Shown here: in pieces, positions 37,451-48,933 of the stretch
Layout: each line of letters begins with the position of its first letter
Numbering within the stretch: position 1 is the stretch's first letter
NCBI GenBank assembly: GCA_002150815.3
Contig: NDFF03000400.1
Location: 365,219 to 429,218, forward strand
Length of the DNA stretch: 64,000 nt
Origin: Grammothele lineata
Taxonomy: Eukaryota; Basidiomycota; Agaricomycetes; Polyporales; Polyporaceae
Reading direction: 5' to 3'
Made by a program: the position numbers and the translations under genes
The notes under the pieces: generated by a model
Database searches by the model: none
Told to the model about the DNA's origin: nothing
The model's input: the letters and a program-made list of their open reading frames with translations, nothing else

Positions 37451-39235
37451 CTAGTTGGGATTGGAGCTCCCCGCAGCGTCATATTGGGGCGTAGCATACG
37501 AACATGGCCTTGGTGCCTGCGCGAACGCAGTGACAACCCCCACCTCTTCCGCCAACAACGTCTTCTTCGGAGGTTCGTTTGGGACGAAGCCAACAGCGCT
37601 AATAGGATAGAGTTGAAGCTGGTACTGTTGATGACGTTCGCGCGCAGTTAGCCTATGGTGCCTATTCCACCGATACAGGAATACGCAGGCGTACCTCATG
37701 AGAGTAATGCAGGATCTCGCAGGCGGGAACGAGGTCTTCAGGCACTTGTATCTCGCCCGAGAATACCCGCGCGTCCTCTGGGAGCGGTTGCGACGAGGGC
37801 GCGTGCCACCACGACGCCGCGGCACGCTCGTAGCTCTTGACAAAGTGTTGCGGGGCGAGCCGCTGCGAGAACCGCGGCCAGAACGCGACGTCATCGCCGA
37901 AGTGGAGGTTCTGCACAAGCGAGACGTGCAGCGAGGACTCGGGGTGGATGAGGTCGAGTAGCTGGGGGTTCGAGCTCGTGATGGTCAGCTGGAGGTGGAT
38001 GGGTGTGCCGCGAGTGTAGGTGAGCTGGGGACAGACGAATTAGCACCGCCTTCGTCATTGGGAGTTGCATATACCAACCGGTCTGGAGACGGATAACTAT
38101 CCATCGTGATTCAACGTTGAGCACGCAGGATGCGCGGCGCGCAAAACGACGGCGTACCGTGCACTGTGCCTCCACTGGGACGGTCTTGAAGAGGATTCCT
38201 TCAATCTTGATGGGTTCCAGCGTCTTCCATCCATCTGGATCGCTATTCGGTCCCGCCAGAGGAATGTTCTGCTGGTACGCGAGTTGACGAAGGATCGTAG
38301 GTGCACTCGGTCGAGCGAGCGGAATGTACTTGAAGGGCACGACAAGCCTAATCATTCGTAAGTAGGTGTATACCGGAAGGAGCGAAGAACCCACTTGCTG
38401 CTCGCTTTCAGGCCGCCTCTGTTCGCACGGACGGAAAGTAAGTACTCTATGACGATCCCTGCCTCGTGGTCGGCGAAGCTCGGCGGAAGACGATACCGCT
38501 GCTTCTCCCCGTCCTTGCCCAGGACCGCCGAAGACATGAGGATCGACACGCCCTTCGGTAGGCAGAAGGAGAACGGCCAGTCATACGTTCCCAACAGACG
38601 GCCGCGTTTATATGCCGGGGTCGAGGTGTCGTCGGCGGCCGCATAGAGCCTGCGCGTCAAGAAGAGGAAGTTGGAGGGCGTCGTCGCCGTGCGCGTGAAC
38701 ACGGTCAGTCTGCCGTACAACTGTGGGTCCGCAATGAGCGCTGTGACCTCGCTTCGACGGTAGTATGGAAGAAGGATGGAGCGCGGCTGGTCATATAAGG
38801 TTTATGAAGAAGCCGCGCTTGAATGCGTTGTGTATGCTAGTGGTACCGAACGGAACAGCGGACAAAGGATATGTACGCGTATAGGACAGGTGCATACGCG
38901 CGCAGCACCAACAGATCCTGCACACTCACGCTGAGCACGACGTCGTCCATGAGCTCCTCCTTCTCCAGCACCATCTTCACCGCGCCCGCTACTTCGCCGC
39001 CCTGGTAAAACATCGGGGTTTCCCCCTCGCTCGTCGCGCGGCTCCGCACCGAGAGGCTGAGCCACGGCATGCCCGTCTTCTTCCGTGTCAGATGGGAATA
39101 GTGCTCCTGCTCTGCCGCGGGGACGTCCCACTCGGTATCTGTCGTTGTCGTGCGAGTGTATGTCGGGAGCGCTAGCCCGAGCTCCAATGTCGAGCCTGCG
39201 GCAGAGGGGAGCGAATTGAAGAGCAGCGTAGACAT
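37451..39235 (-). CDS. Arrestin-like protein, copy A
   Basis: Alpha-arrestin-like adaptor; in yeast the ART family brings the Rsp5 ubiquitin ligase to membrane transporters. The start at 39235 gives MSTLLFNSLPSAAGSTLELGLALPTYTR. The arrestin N-terminal sandwich follows: WLSLSVRSRATSEGETPMFYQGGEVAGAVKMVLEKEELMDDVVLSVS, then LYGRLTVFTRTATTPSNFLFLTRRLYA, and RGRLLGTYDWPFSFCLPKGVSI, the typical edge strand before PPSF. Later exons give VVPFKYIPLARPSAPTILRQLAYQQ, PRFSQRLAPQHFVKSYERAAASWW, and YQLQLYPISAVGF; the stop is at 37451-37453. LPTY at 23-26 is a possible PY-like site for a WW domain; no PPxY is seen. At least six introns. It is tandem with copy B and clearly paralogous to it; the family assignment rests on fold-pattern recognition. 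Confidence 0.82.
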
Positions 39236-39792
39236 GAGCCAAACGAGATACTAGCACATGGAGCGACGGCCAGAGGTAGGGAGATGAACCCGGTGGGAGC
39301 GGCGGGAGGCAACGTAGGAGAGATAAGTAGGTAGGACGCCCTGTCGACTTGTGAGTCGCCCTGTCGTGGGTGCTGATATGTATAGACTGTGTTTCCCAGA
39401 GCAGTCAAAGTTATATGTCCGGTGGGGCAGCGCGCATCTGTCCCTGGTTTGGGCCCTCAGGCGACTCGCCCGAAATTGTCGAGCGATAAATGCACCACTG
39501 GCCTAGGGCTCCGTCCGAGAGGTCAGTGAGGTCGTAAGGTGAAAGAGAGTCCGGACATTAAGCGGGCACTGATGCCGTGGTAAACGTGGTATGAACTACG
39601 ACCATCTCTAACATTACATAACATTCGACCAGTTTGGCTACAACTCAAAGCGCCGGAATCTCGAAGCCGGAAACATCGGATCCAACATTACACACACTCA
39701 GCAACACTGTTCTCTACAATTCGATGGCCAGCTACACTCTGTGCCGCAGTTAACTTAAACTGACGTACTCCTCGGTTGATGAAAAGGCAAAG
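39236..39792. other. Intergenic region between the two arrestin-like genes
   Basis: 557 bp between copy B's stop and copy A's start. No coding exon or clear core promoter element was recognised. Confidence 0.5.
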
Positions 39793-41446
39793 TCACATGG
39801 AGCGGCTATATTCGGGAACACTGGCATACGAGCGAGGCCGAGGGCCTTGGGCAAACGCGGTGACCACGCCAACCGGTATTGACAGTAGGACGTTTGCTCC
39901 AATCGTGGTCTTGTATGTAAGTCCGAGAGCAGAGAGAAGGCCTAGACGTAGCTCGTACTGAGTTCCATACGTCAGACGGGAATCTACAACATAAGTTGAA
40001 CTCGAGAGGGATGAGTACTACTTGAGTACGTACCGCGTGCGAGTAATGAAGAATGTCACATGCTGGAACCAGTTCACTCGGCACTAGCAGCTCTCCGGAG
40101 AATCGCTTCTGATGTGGGGTAGGATGTGGGTCATCTGCGCGCCACCAAGTTGCGGTAGCCCGATCGAAAGTCTTGGTGAAGTCCTGCGGTGCAAGCCTCT
40201 GGGAGAACCGCGGCCTGAAAGCGACCCCTTCCCCAAACCGCATTATCTGGACAAGGGTGAGGTGGATTGAGTCTGGGGAGAGGAGGTCGAGGAATTGTTG
40301 ATTGTCGCTATTGATTGTCGCGAGCAGATGAATGGGCGCGCCTCGGGCATACGTAAGCTTGAATGGAAGGGAAGGTTTAGTTAGTTGCAGCCAGCGAGCA
40401 AAAACTAAGATGATGATACACGTACAGGGGTAGATACAGATAGCTGAGTAATGCATTAGGATTCTCTCTGGGTACCAAGTGGATCATAACAAACGTACCA
40501 GACATTCCGCTATGACCGATGTTGTATTGAAGAGCACGCCGTCAGATATCGTAGCTTGCAGTGTCCGCCAGGCATCCGGATCAGCATGAGGGCCAACTAG
40601 CGCCGTACTTTGTTGATATGCGAGTTGACGAAGAATTGTGGGAGCCACTGGTCTCGCCATATGAACGTAATCGAATGGCACAACTAACCTGAGACCCTTC
40701 GGTAAGATACCTTTGGGGGGCTGACGCAAAACTCACTTGTCGCCAGATCGGAATCCTGCACGGTTGATGCGAAGGACGAGCTGGTACTCTATGACTACGC
40801 CTCCATCGCGGTGAGTGTACGTTGACGGAAGGCGGAACGACTGTCTTTGGTCGCTCGCGCTGGTGATCATCGAAGGTAGAATGTCGACTCCTCCGGGTAA
40901 CCGAAACGAGAACGGCCACGAATGGCGGCCTCGCAGTCGTCCGCGTCGCAGAAAAGAAGTCGAAGGATCATCGGCAGCCGCGTAAACTTTCCGTGACATG
41001 TAGAGGAAGTTGGATGGGGTAGTTGTAGTCCGTGTGTACACGGTAAGCTTTCCGTACACCTATTAAGGCATGATGTCAGCGACCAGACTAGTACCATATA
41101 GACCAGGTGCGGGTAGAGGCAAGAGACTCACAGCAACAACAATATTGTCTATGTACTCTTCCTTATCTAGGACCAGTTCTAATGAACCTGATATTTTGTC
41201 TCTCTGGTGAAACACCGGCGGTCTACTGTCGTCCGTCGCGCGACTCTGCAGCGTTAACGTTAACCAAGGAACCATGGTTTTCTTGTGGGAGAGATGGAAA
41301 GCATGCTCATGCTCCAACGCAGAAACCTCCCATGTTTCTACGCCAGATGACTGGGAGTATTCAGGGAGGAACTGCGTGACATCGACTTCGAACTCTGTGA
41401 CTGGGGAAGGGAAGGGAGAGGCAACATGAACACCCCGCGTTGTCAT
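39793..41446 (-). CDS. Arrestin-like protein, copy B (tandem paralogue)
   Basis: Same architecture as the neighbouring copy. ATG 41446 opens MTTRGVHVASPFPSPVTEFEVDVTQFLPEYSQ, followed by HKKTMVPWLTLTLQSRATDDSRPPVFHQRDKISGSLELVLDKEEYIDNIVVAVS, VYGKLTVYTRTTTTPSNFLYMSRKVYAAADDPSTSFLRRGRLRGRHSWPFSFRLPGGVDI, VVPFDYVHMARPVAPTILRQLAYQQ, and GVAFRPRFSQRLAPQDFTKTFDRATATWWRADD. The last exon reads YELRLGLLSALGLTYKTTIGANVLLSIPVGVVTAFAQGPRPRSYA and stops at 39793-39795. The single-ORF reading through the last intron gives a wrong C-terminus. The matched blocks and similar intron positions show tandem duplication, now well diverged. LPEY at 27-30 sits at the position of LPTY in copy A. Confidence 0.82.
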
Positions 41447-43385
41447 CGTGGGTTCATTTCAATCCGTGTACGCTGAGGCGAGTCGAGATGAGGAGGCCGC
41501 TGGTAGGTGTCAGATATGCCGATACTAGCGTCTCAACTTCAGGTACACACTTATAGCACGAACTCTGCAGTCATCTGTCTAGTGCCTCTGATCAGGTCTT
41601 CCCACACCCAACAATGACTCGGATGTCAACACCACCGAATACGACTGAGCAAGCGCATTCTCCGGACTCACCGAGTGAATGTATGCGAACGGCATCCAAT
41701 TTCATATACTTTGCGTTCCATTGTATCGTGTTCACCCTATGTGTGGTAGTAGGGGTTCATTGCGGAAGTCATCATGACTCGCGGCATCTTCTAGCGTCAA
41801 CTCCGGATCCGGCGGTTTCGGGCAAGTCAAATTCAATCTGGGCGTCTAATCTGGCCCCCCCAAATCCGCATCCGAATTTGGCGGAATTTCAACACGTCAG
41901 GCTGCCAGTCCTGCCAGGTCAGATGTTCGAATCCGCTCTCAGATACACGGTCTGCTACTCGCTTTCGATATCGGCTTTCCTTTCAACGTAAGTACCACAT
42001 TCGTAATCATGAGCATCTCGTAGCAACGTCCCTCCTCGCAGTGGATATGTGAATACCTTCCTCCGTAACCCGAACCGCAAATAATATATATCAATGCAAG
42101 AATATACACCGACAACTCACTTCGTCGTGAGTCCCCTGATCGTATGTCATCCCTAAAGGACGAGTAGCTCCAATTAACCGAAGGCGCAGCCATAGAAGCG
42201 AGTGGGAAAGGGGCCTTCTCAACTGTGGTCTGTGTGCTGAGGAGTCCCGCACGGCCTTCTCTTCCAAGCCTGTCACTGCGGATACCCACGCCCACGTCCG
42301 ACTCGCGCACCAGTTGGAATCCATTTAGCTCCTATCGATGCGAGGTGCGGTACGTATCTGCCTCTGAGCTCCAGAGCAGCGTGTGCAATACGTCGGAAGC
42401 TTTACGCATGCAGAGTCGGCCCCCGGCATGGGCCGGAATGCGGCTTTCAACTGACGGTGACCGGCTATACCTCCTCATGGCACTCGCCCCGTCGGCTCGT
42501 CAGGATAGGATCCACTCTGCCACCGGCCTCTGTCATTTCCGCTGGATGGACCTGGCAGTAGGAGAATGCATGATTTTCTGTGGTACGGAGGACTTCGAAA
42601 CTATTACTATCTATGCTCCTGGAGGTTTGCAGTTAAGGTTATCAAGCTGACTCAAACGTACACAGTAATCACGTCTAGATTCCAATAGAACAGCATCATG
42701 GGCTGCCACCTCGCCTCTGACGCATGTTCGACACAGCAACTTCGGTATTTATCGTGCTATGGGAAAGTTAGGGCATCAATATGCAGGAACACTGCGCTGA
42801 GTATTGGATGTACCTGAAGGCAAACATCGCCCTGACCTTCTTCACACCATTCTCTCCACCGAATAGCAACCTACCAGTATTCTTCACCCTCATCCATTCT
42901 GTCACAATATCGTACTGCAGATTGCTCATCTTCGCACTACTTTTAATAGATTCATTCCTGACCGTACATCTCGATTCTACCTAGCGGTTCACTGGCGATC
43001 TCGGTGCTCAGATCGTGCCGCGCGGAACTGATCACGTATCATGTCACCTTGGGGCGCGGAAGCCCCGATACTCCTTCCCCTTCTCACCGACACAGCAACA
43101 GTTCTTTCACGCATAACTTCCGTTCTGCTTGCCGCACTACACGTGGATCCGACGAAATGGCGAGACCGCCTTCCTCATCGCCTGCTAATCCGGCCTTTCT
43201 ACGGCAGGCCGGCACACGCTGAGAAGGTATAAGTTATGGAGGTCGAGGGCAGCTTCCGTCTCTATCCTCAGCATCATCTACGGGGAGCTTTCAAGTCGCA
43301 GTACTCGCCTCAAAACTCCTTTCGTCTTCACTACTATCACTTTTCGGCGCTTCCTTCATTTCAGCCAGTTCACCACCGCTGCACC
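41447..43385. other. Intergenic region of about 1.9 kb before terpene synthase 1
   Basis: Two ORFs (from 41614 and from 42225) are open, but neither shows a recognisable domain. The first contains a possible hydrophobic segment (NFIYFAFHCIVFTLCVVVGV), too little to call a gene. The right end carries the promoter of terpene synthase 1. Confidence 0.45.
43228..43233 (+). promoter_or_regulatory. TATA-like element of terpene synthase 1
   Basis: TATAAG at 43228-43233 lies about 158 nt upstream of the chosen ATG (43386). Confidence 0.4.
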
Positions 43386-44684
43386 ATGTCACCCGAACCT
43401 CTGTCTTTTGTCCTTCCCGACCTCGAGGCTCACTGTCCTTATCCCCTTCGACTGAACGCGCACTGTGTGCCCGCGTCGCGCGCCTCTGAGGCGTGGCTCC
43501 TTGCTGAGGCTCACACGGCGGTCTCCGCGAGGCGCCGCTCGGCGTTTTTGCGCCTGCGTGGTGGCGAGCTGACTGCAGCGTGCTATCCAGACGCCAGCAC
43601 TACGCGCCTACGGGACGTGGCGGATTTCCTCAACTTTCTTTTTACGCTCGACGACTGGTCCGACGAGTTCGGTGCGCGCGATACGTGTGGATTGGCTGAA
43701 TGTGTTATGCGCGCGTTGGAGGACCCGGAGGGGTATAAGACCCAGAAAGCAGCAGGACGTCTCGCGAAAAGGTAAGTTACATTCATGCCGGACTGATACC
43801 ACATCTTGCAGGTCAGATGTTGATCAGCTGCTTGCTCTCCCATAGTTTTGGTGCACGATTCCGTAAGGGCGCGGGTCCGGGATGTACCAAAAGGTTCATG
43901 GAGACGATGGATCTCTTCTTCCGCGCCATCGCGCAGCAAGCGAAAGACAGAACCCACGGCGACGTGCCCTCCTTCGAAGAATACGTTACGCTACGATGGG
44001 ACACGAGCGGATGTAAGCCCTGCTTCGCACTCATTGAGTATGCGGCGGGGATAGACCTCCCAGACGAGGTCATGCGCCACCCTGTCATTCGTGCCCTTGA
44101 GGAAGCAGCGAACTCAAGCATATCATGGTCAAACGTTAGTGCACGATTCCTTGCTGCTTTCAAGCCCATACAGCGACTAATAGTACTGATGTTGCACATA
44201 GGACATCTTCTCGTACAACGTAGAGCAAGCGCGCGGAGACGCACACAACATGATCGCTGTCACCATGCGCCAGCACAACCTGGGCCTTCAGGAGGCAGTC
44301 GATTTCGTTGGCAGCCTATGCGATGCATCTATCGACCGCTTCGAACAAGAACGTCGTCGTCTGCCGTCATGGGATGCCGAGACGGACCGCGCGGTCGCAG
44401 TATACGTGCAAGGCCTGCAGGACTGGATCGTCGGCGCGCTCCACTGGAGCTTTGACACTGCGCGTTACTTCGACGGCGACGGCGCGGCGATTAAACGGCA
44501 CCGTATCGTCACCCTCTCGCCGAAACAACGGAGGGGACGTGGGGTGCTATGGGCCATCGCTGTCGCAAGCACAAAAAGGGCGGACAGTTCGTCATCGAGG
44601 TGCTCGCTCAGGCATAGGCTGACGTGTCGAACCGACGCCTTCGTTCGCGACGACATATCCGTCCGCAGCAGGAGCGTGGCCTGA
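43386..44684 (+). CDS. Class I sesquiterpene synthase 1
   Basis: Cyclises a prenyl diphosphate, most likely farnesyl diphosphate. Three exons: 43386-43771, 43846-44134 and 44202-44684, with GTAAGT and GTTAGT donors. I choose ATG 43386 (MSPEPLSFVLPDLEAHCPYPLRLN) because it matches the usual N-terminus; upstream Met codons only add non-conserved sequence. The metal-binding motif DDWSDE is at residues 89-94 and the NSE triad NDIFSYNVE at 225-233, spanning the exon 2/3 junction. Also conserved are GPGCTKRFMETMDLFF, the effector region DTSGCKPCFALIEYAAGIDLP, and RLPSWDAETDRAVAVYVQGLQDWIVGALHWSFDTARYF. The model is 385 residues, about 48 codons longer at the C-terminus than its paralogue at 57.6 kb, because no stop follows the usual IVTLSPK ending. 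The product skeleton cannot be predicted. It is convergent with the Nas6 gene. Confidence 0.93.
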
Positions 44685-44926
44685 AGAATGGGCACAGGTT
44701 CTCAGACGGTTTGACTTATCATTCACGTATTACTGTTACTTATTTCCGCGGTAGTTGTCTAGCGCTATACTCTTTATTTCTTCGAGCTAGCGCCCCGCGT
44801 TCAACGCGGCTAGTATACATACGCCTGTGATGGTTGTAGACATGTTATTGAACTATTACAGTTACAAGAGGGGTAGACTTGTCTGGCGTGTACTTATTTC
44901 CGCTCTTAACCCATGCAGTGGAACAG

Positions 44927-46164
44927 TTACCGCTTGCCGCACCGCTCAATGACGTACGTCTTAGCGCGACGCTGTTCCTGACCTCCAACGCCCTCCAAAT
45001 CTTCGGGCATCTCACCATCGAGGTTGGTCTAGCCAGCTGATGTCAGAACTTGCAAGGCGTACGAGATTGAAAATAACAAACGCGCTCCCGATCCGCCCCA
45101 GCTTCGATCAGTAGACAGGCTGCTTCTGCGTGTGCAGATTCCATCGCTAGGTGGAGAGGGGTGTTGCCTGTAACCGTCTTAAGCTCCGTAACAGCCCGAT
45201 TCGGAAGGAGAGACAGTGTACCAATGCGATCCGCAGTATTGAGGCGAGTCTTAGGAGAACCTTCAGGAGGCTTTAGGAGTAGACTAATGAAACCCGTGGA
45301 TCCCGTGGTTGCTGCTCTGTGTCTATGCAATGTTATTCAAGAGGCAGATGTTGGGTCAGCAAGACGTCATGCGTCAATTTTGGGAGATCGGTGACGGACA
45401 AGGGTGTTTGATTAGCTCTATCTTTGACGTTGATCTACGGCTATACCGTGAGTATGAAATCGCGCTCAAGTGATGGTTGGAATACTCGCGTCAGCACCTC
45501 GGGCGATCAGTAACTTGCCAATCTAAACACGTTGGCAGAAGTGTGAGCGTGTTTGTTTGAGTGAGTGTATCATGATCGGTACCTCAACCCGGGACTTCGA
45601 TGCAGCATAGTGCCTAGAACTTAGTGGTTAGGAACGTTCCCGGGGAAAGACGGAAATGATATACAGGGGTGTCAAACCCTTTCCGTTTACCGTATTCACC
45701 TCCGCCCCTGCACCGAGAAGCTCCCGTACAACATCTTCGAATCCGCCACTAGCTAGGCGCGTGATTTCAGTCCGTAGGGAGAATACCTTTTACCACAAGT
45801 TACATACATGCAATGTGAAGAGGAGTCCAGCCTCCGTTGTCTCCGCGGTTTACTTCTGCTTTCTGATCAATGAGATAGCGGACGATGTCGACTGAACCTG
45901 AAGAAGCTGCCCAGTGCAGGGGCGTTCTTCCGTCCTACGCAACAAGTTAGAGGTGTACATCTACGTGCAGTGATACGTTGTACATCGTCTATTGCTTCTA
46001 CAAGCTTGGGATCCTGGCCTGTTAGGGATCGGACTAGGCCGAATTGCTCTGGAAGTATAGGACATCCGGTGAATACTTCTCGATGCGACTGCCATAGATG
46101 CCAGAAGGGAATACTATCAACACGTACTGTTCAATGCGGCGTTGTGAACCGAGTTACCCGCCAT
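44927..46164 (-). CDS. NAS6: 26S proteasome assembly chaperone, gankyrin/Nas6 type
   Basis: Ankyrin-repeat protein that binds the C-terminus of the Rpt3 ATPase during 19S base assembly (PSMD10 in animals). Many tiny exons joined across introns give 234 residues, close to the 226-228 of human gankyrin and yeast Nas6. Start ATG 46164 opens MAGNSVHNAALNKQFGLVRSLTGQDPKLVEAIDD. Repeats follow: DGRTPLHWAASSGSVDIVRYLIDQKAEVN, GWTPLHIASSGGFEDVVRELLGAGAEVN, GLTPLHYAASKSRVEIGKLLIARGADIN, QTPLHRAATTGSTGFISLLLKPPEGSPKTRLN, and GNTPLHLAMESAHAEAACLLIEAGADRER. The C-terminal cap is TNLDGEMPEDLEGVGGQEQRRAKTYVIERCGKR, with stop 44927-44929. One intron (45435-45489) appears to begin with GC. It is divergent from the TFIIH subunit gene over a 331-bp promoter. 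Confidence 0.93.
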
Positions 46165-46495
46165 CCCCGTATTACTGATCCACGCTTCCTTTTGTTGGAG
46201 GACGTTATTCTGTAGGTACTGGAAGGAGGGAAACAAGCTTCGGGAACCCGACGCGTCCGAAGCGCGCATGACGCGTCTCGTGCGTGGGCCAAGTTCGCAC
46301 GCCGTGACGCGTCTCATGTAACAGCCACGTCCGGGCGCCTGTTGCTTCTCCTGCTTTGTCGCGTTCTTGTCTCGAACAGCCACAGGCTGTCCTGTGAGTC
46401 CTCACTCGCGCGAAGTGACTCCCCGTATACTGAATCCCTTGCCTATGCTACTTTCTGTGGTCTTTTTAGTGCTCATATCTCAGAGCGTCAGAGCG
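46165..46495. promoter_or_regulatory. Bidirectional promoter of Nas6 and Tfb2 with three ACGCGT boxes
   Basis: 331 bp between two divergent ATGs. ACGCGT occurs at 46251-46256, 46271-46276 and 46307-46312. The last two lie inside an 11-nt direct repeat TGACGCGTCTC (46269-46279 and 46305-46315). ACGCGT is the core of the MluI cell-cycle box bound by Mbp1/Swi6-type factors in ascomycete yeasts; binding here is inference. Confidence 0.6.
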
Positions 46496-48631
46496 ATGGC
46501 GGGGCCATCTATTCGCATAAAACCGGCCGGAGAGCCTTCAAAAGCTCCCGCCACAACCGACGAGCACGACACGTCCCATCGTCTTGTCACGTTCTTACAA
46601 TCTCAGTCCCAGAACACCCTGACTCGCTTGTATCAGAAACCGTCATCTTGCCTCTCTATATTCCGGTCAATTCCCATCCGTTCCTGACTATTCTCGGGGG
46701 CTGACGTCGGGGGCAACACCACAGGTTACTCCGGCCACTAGATCGGCAATTAGTCATGAATCTTCTATGGTTAGAGATACCGGTGCCAGCAACGACTATG
46801 GCAGCCTGGGTCACCCGAGAAGGGAAAAGGCAAGCGCCAATTTTTGTGCCCTCAAGGTACGCTCCTAATTTGCTGTAGGCCATATCATGACGCGCTGTCC
46901 ACCCTTGCTCGATTGCACATATTACCGCAGTCCCCCGTCAAACATGCTCTAAACCCAACCTTTAAGGCGAGTCTACGACAAGCAATCACGGGAGGGTTAG
47001 TCTTCCCCACTGCAGTCACATAGTCTTTGATTGACCCTCGTGGAAGGGGCGCGAGCGGTAGTTTCGGCGTCCTTGCCGACAATGACAGACATCCGCCCCC
47101 CGACATAGAAGCCTTGGATGCATATGCTCTCGAGCGCTGGGAGGTGATGTCGGGCCCCGAAACTTCGTATCTATTGGCTCAACTTTGCTGCATAGACGAT
47201 TCTATACTACATGGTGTCATCTGGAACTGGCCAGTTCCCTGCCCGGCCATCGCAAGGCGTCCTGTACCTTCTACAAAGAAGTGGTCTCATGGCCAGCGTT
47301 CAGTACGTTGATCTCCTCGGGGTAGCTAGAGCCCACTTCTTATTGAATACAGCGGGAACACTCTACAAATCACGTCCGCGGGGTTCCAGTTTCTCCTTCA
47401 CCCGCCACATGAACAACTATGGGAGCTTTTGTTACAATACCTTCAGATGGCGGAGGTGTGGCTATAAATGCTGCTCTGTTACGACATACTCAACCCACAT
47501 CTTCTTCAGGAAAGACAGATGGACCTTGTCGAAGTTCTCAGCTTCCTTCTTATGATGTCCACGATGGAGCTTGGGAAGGTGAACCATGAAACAATCTCAG
47601 GGGAGACCGAGCTCTCACCGTTTGCGGTCGCTCTCGCGATCAGGATTATTCAACCGAGAACCTGAGCGCTACTCAGAAAGCAATGCTCGAAGACCTTCGC
47701 GACTACGGTCTCATCAAGCAGCGGACTGTAAGCATCATTGACGGCTTCTCTACTTGTCCGTTGACACTGCTTCCGTGCACCTTTCGAAGGCAACCTCACG
47801 AAGGTTCAGTCCCACCAGACTGGCGACGACGCTGACATCGTCCTCACCTCCCCTTCCCACATCCGCTGGTGGGAGGGATGGGACTCAAGCCCAGGGTTTC
47901 ATCGTGTTAGAGACTAATTACCGTCTCTACGCCTACACAGGTCGGTAGGGTCCCCCGTGCACCGTGTCGTGTGGACTGCCCTGAATGAATCACGAACCGC
48001 AGACAACCCACTACAAATTGCCGTCCTAAATCTATTCGTCACGCTCAAGTCCCGGTTCCCAAATCTCGTCATCGGCGCTATAACTAGAGATAGCGTCAAG
48101 AAGGCGCTCACCAATGGGATTACTGCCGACCAGGTGTGTCCGCCCGGATGTCAACGGTATAGCTTGACTGTTACCGACATCTGTCAAGATCATCAGCTAC
48201 CTCGTCACGCACGCGCACTCCCAGATGCGCAAGAACGTACGTTTCCGAGAACTCGAGCGGTTCATGCGTTCTGCCGCGATGCTGACGGGGTTGTTCCCGA
48301 ACCAGAAACCACTGCTCCCAGTGACTGTACAAGATCAAATCCGCCTGTGGGAGCTTGAGAAAAACCGCGTGAAATCTCAAGAAGGTCGCTTCGCTGCCAT
48401 TTAGACTCAACTACGTCATGGTACACGAGGACTGACCGTCTGACCATTGCAGGCTATCTCTATACCGCTTTCGCCTCACAGGCGGACTACGAATACGTCC
48501 TGAACTACGCGAAGCAGCTCGACGTCGTCCTGTGGGAGAACGCCTCGCGACGGTCTTTCTTCGGCAGCGTTGAGGGGCACGCCAACATTCGAGGGTTCAT
48601 CGAGCGTAGGACGGCTGCGGGGAATACGTAG
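46496..48631 (+). CDS. TFB2: TFIIH core subunit Tfb2/p52
   Basis: Subunit of TFIIH that anchors and stimulates the XPB/Ssl2 translocase in transcription initiation and nucleotide excision repair. Start ATG 46496 gives [25 protein letters not shown], then [63 protein letters not shown]. Next come [265 protein letters not shown], and [19 protein letters not shown]. The end [54 protein letters not shown] is the C-terminal dimerisation domain. About twelve introns; one, 46830-46878, appears to be GC-AG. It is convergent with the WOPR gene. Confidence 0.94.
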
Positions 48632-48933
48632 TCCTCTGTGCACGTCATCATCGCCCGGCGGCACCCTCCGCGTTGTTCGCGCCGGGCGGGCCTGCCGCAC
48701 CTATTACCCCGTCTTCGAGAAGCTAGGGTCACAATCACATTTGTGTCGGGGGGTCCCCACTCAAGCGAAGGTTGGGAAGTGGAGTCCGGACAATTGCTTA
48801 CGATGAGAAACGGTGTATGGATTACAGGAGACATGACGCATATACAGCAACACCCGGATCCAGTCCTTGAGTGTCTTACAAGTCCATTATGGTGCGTGTC
48901 CCATGCCATGCCTACTTACGTCTGCCCGCACTG
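48632..48933. other. Convergent intergenic spacer
   Basis: Short spacer between the Tfb2 stop and the WOPR-gene stop; it presumably holds both 3' ends. Nothing else is seen. Confidence 0.5.
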
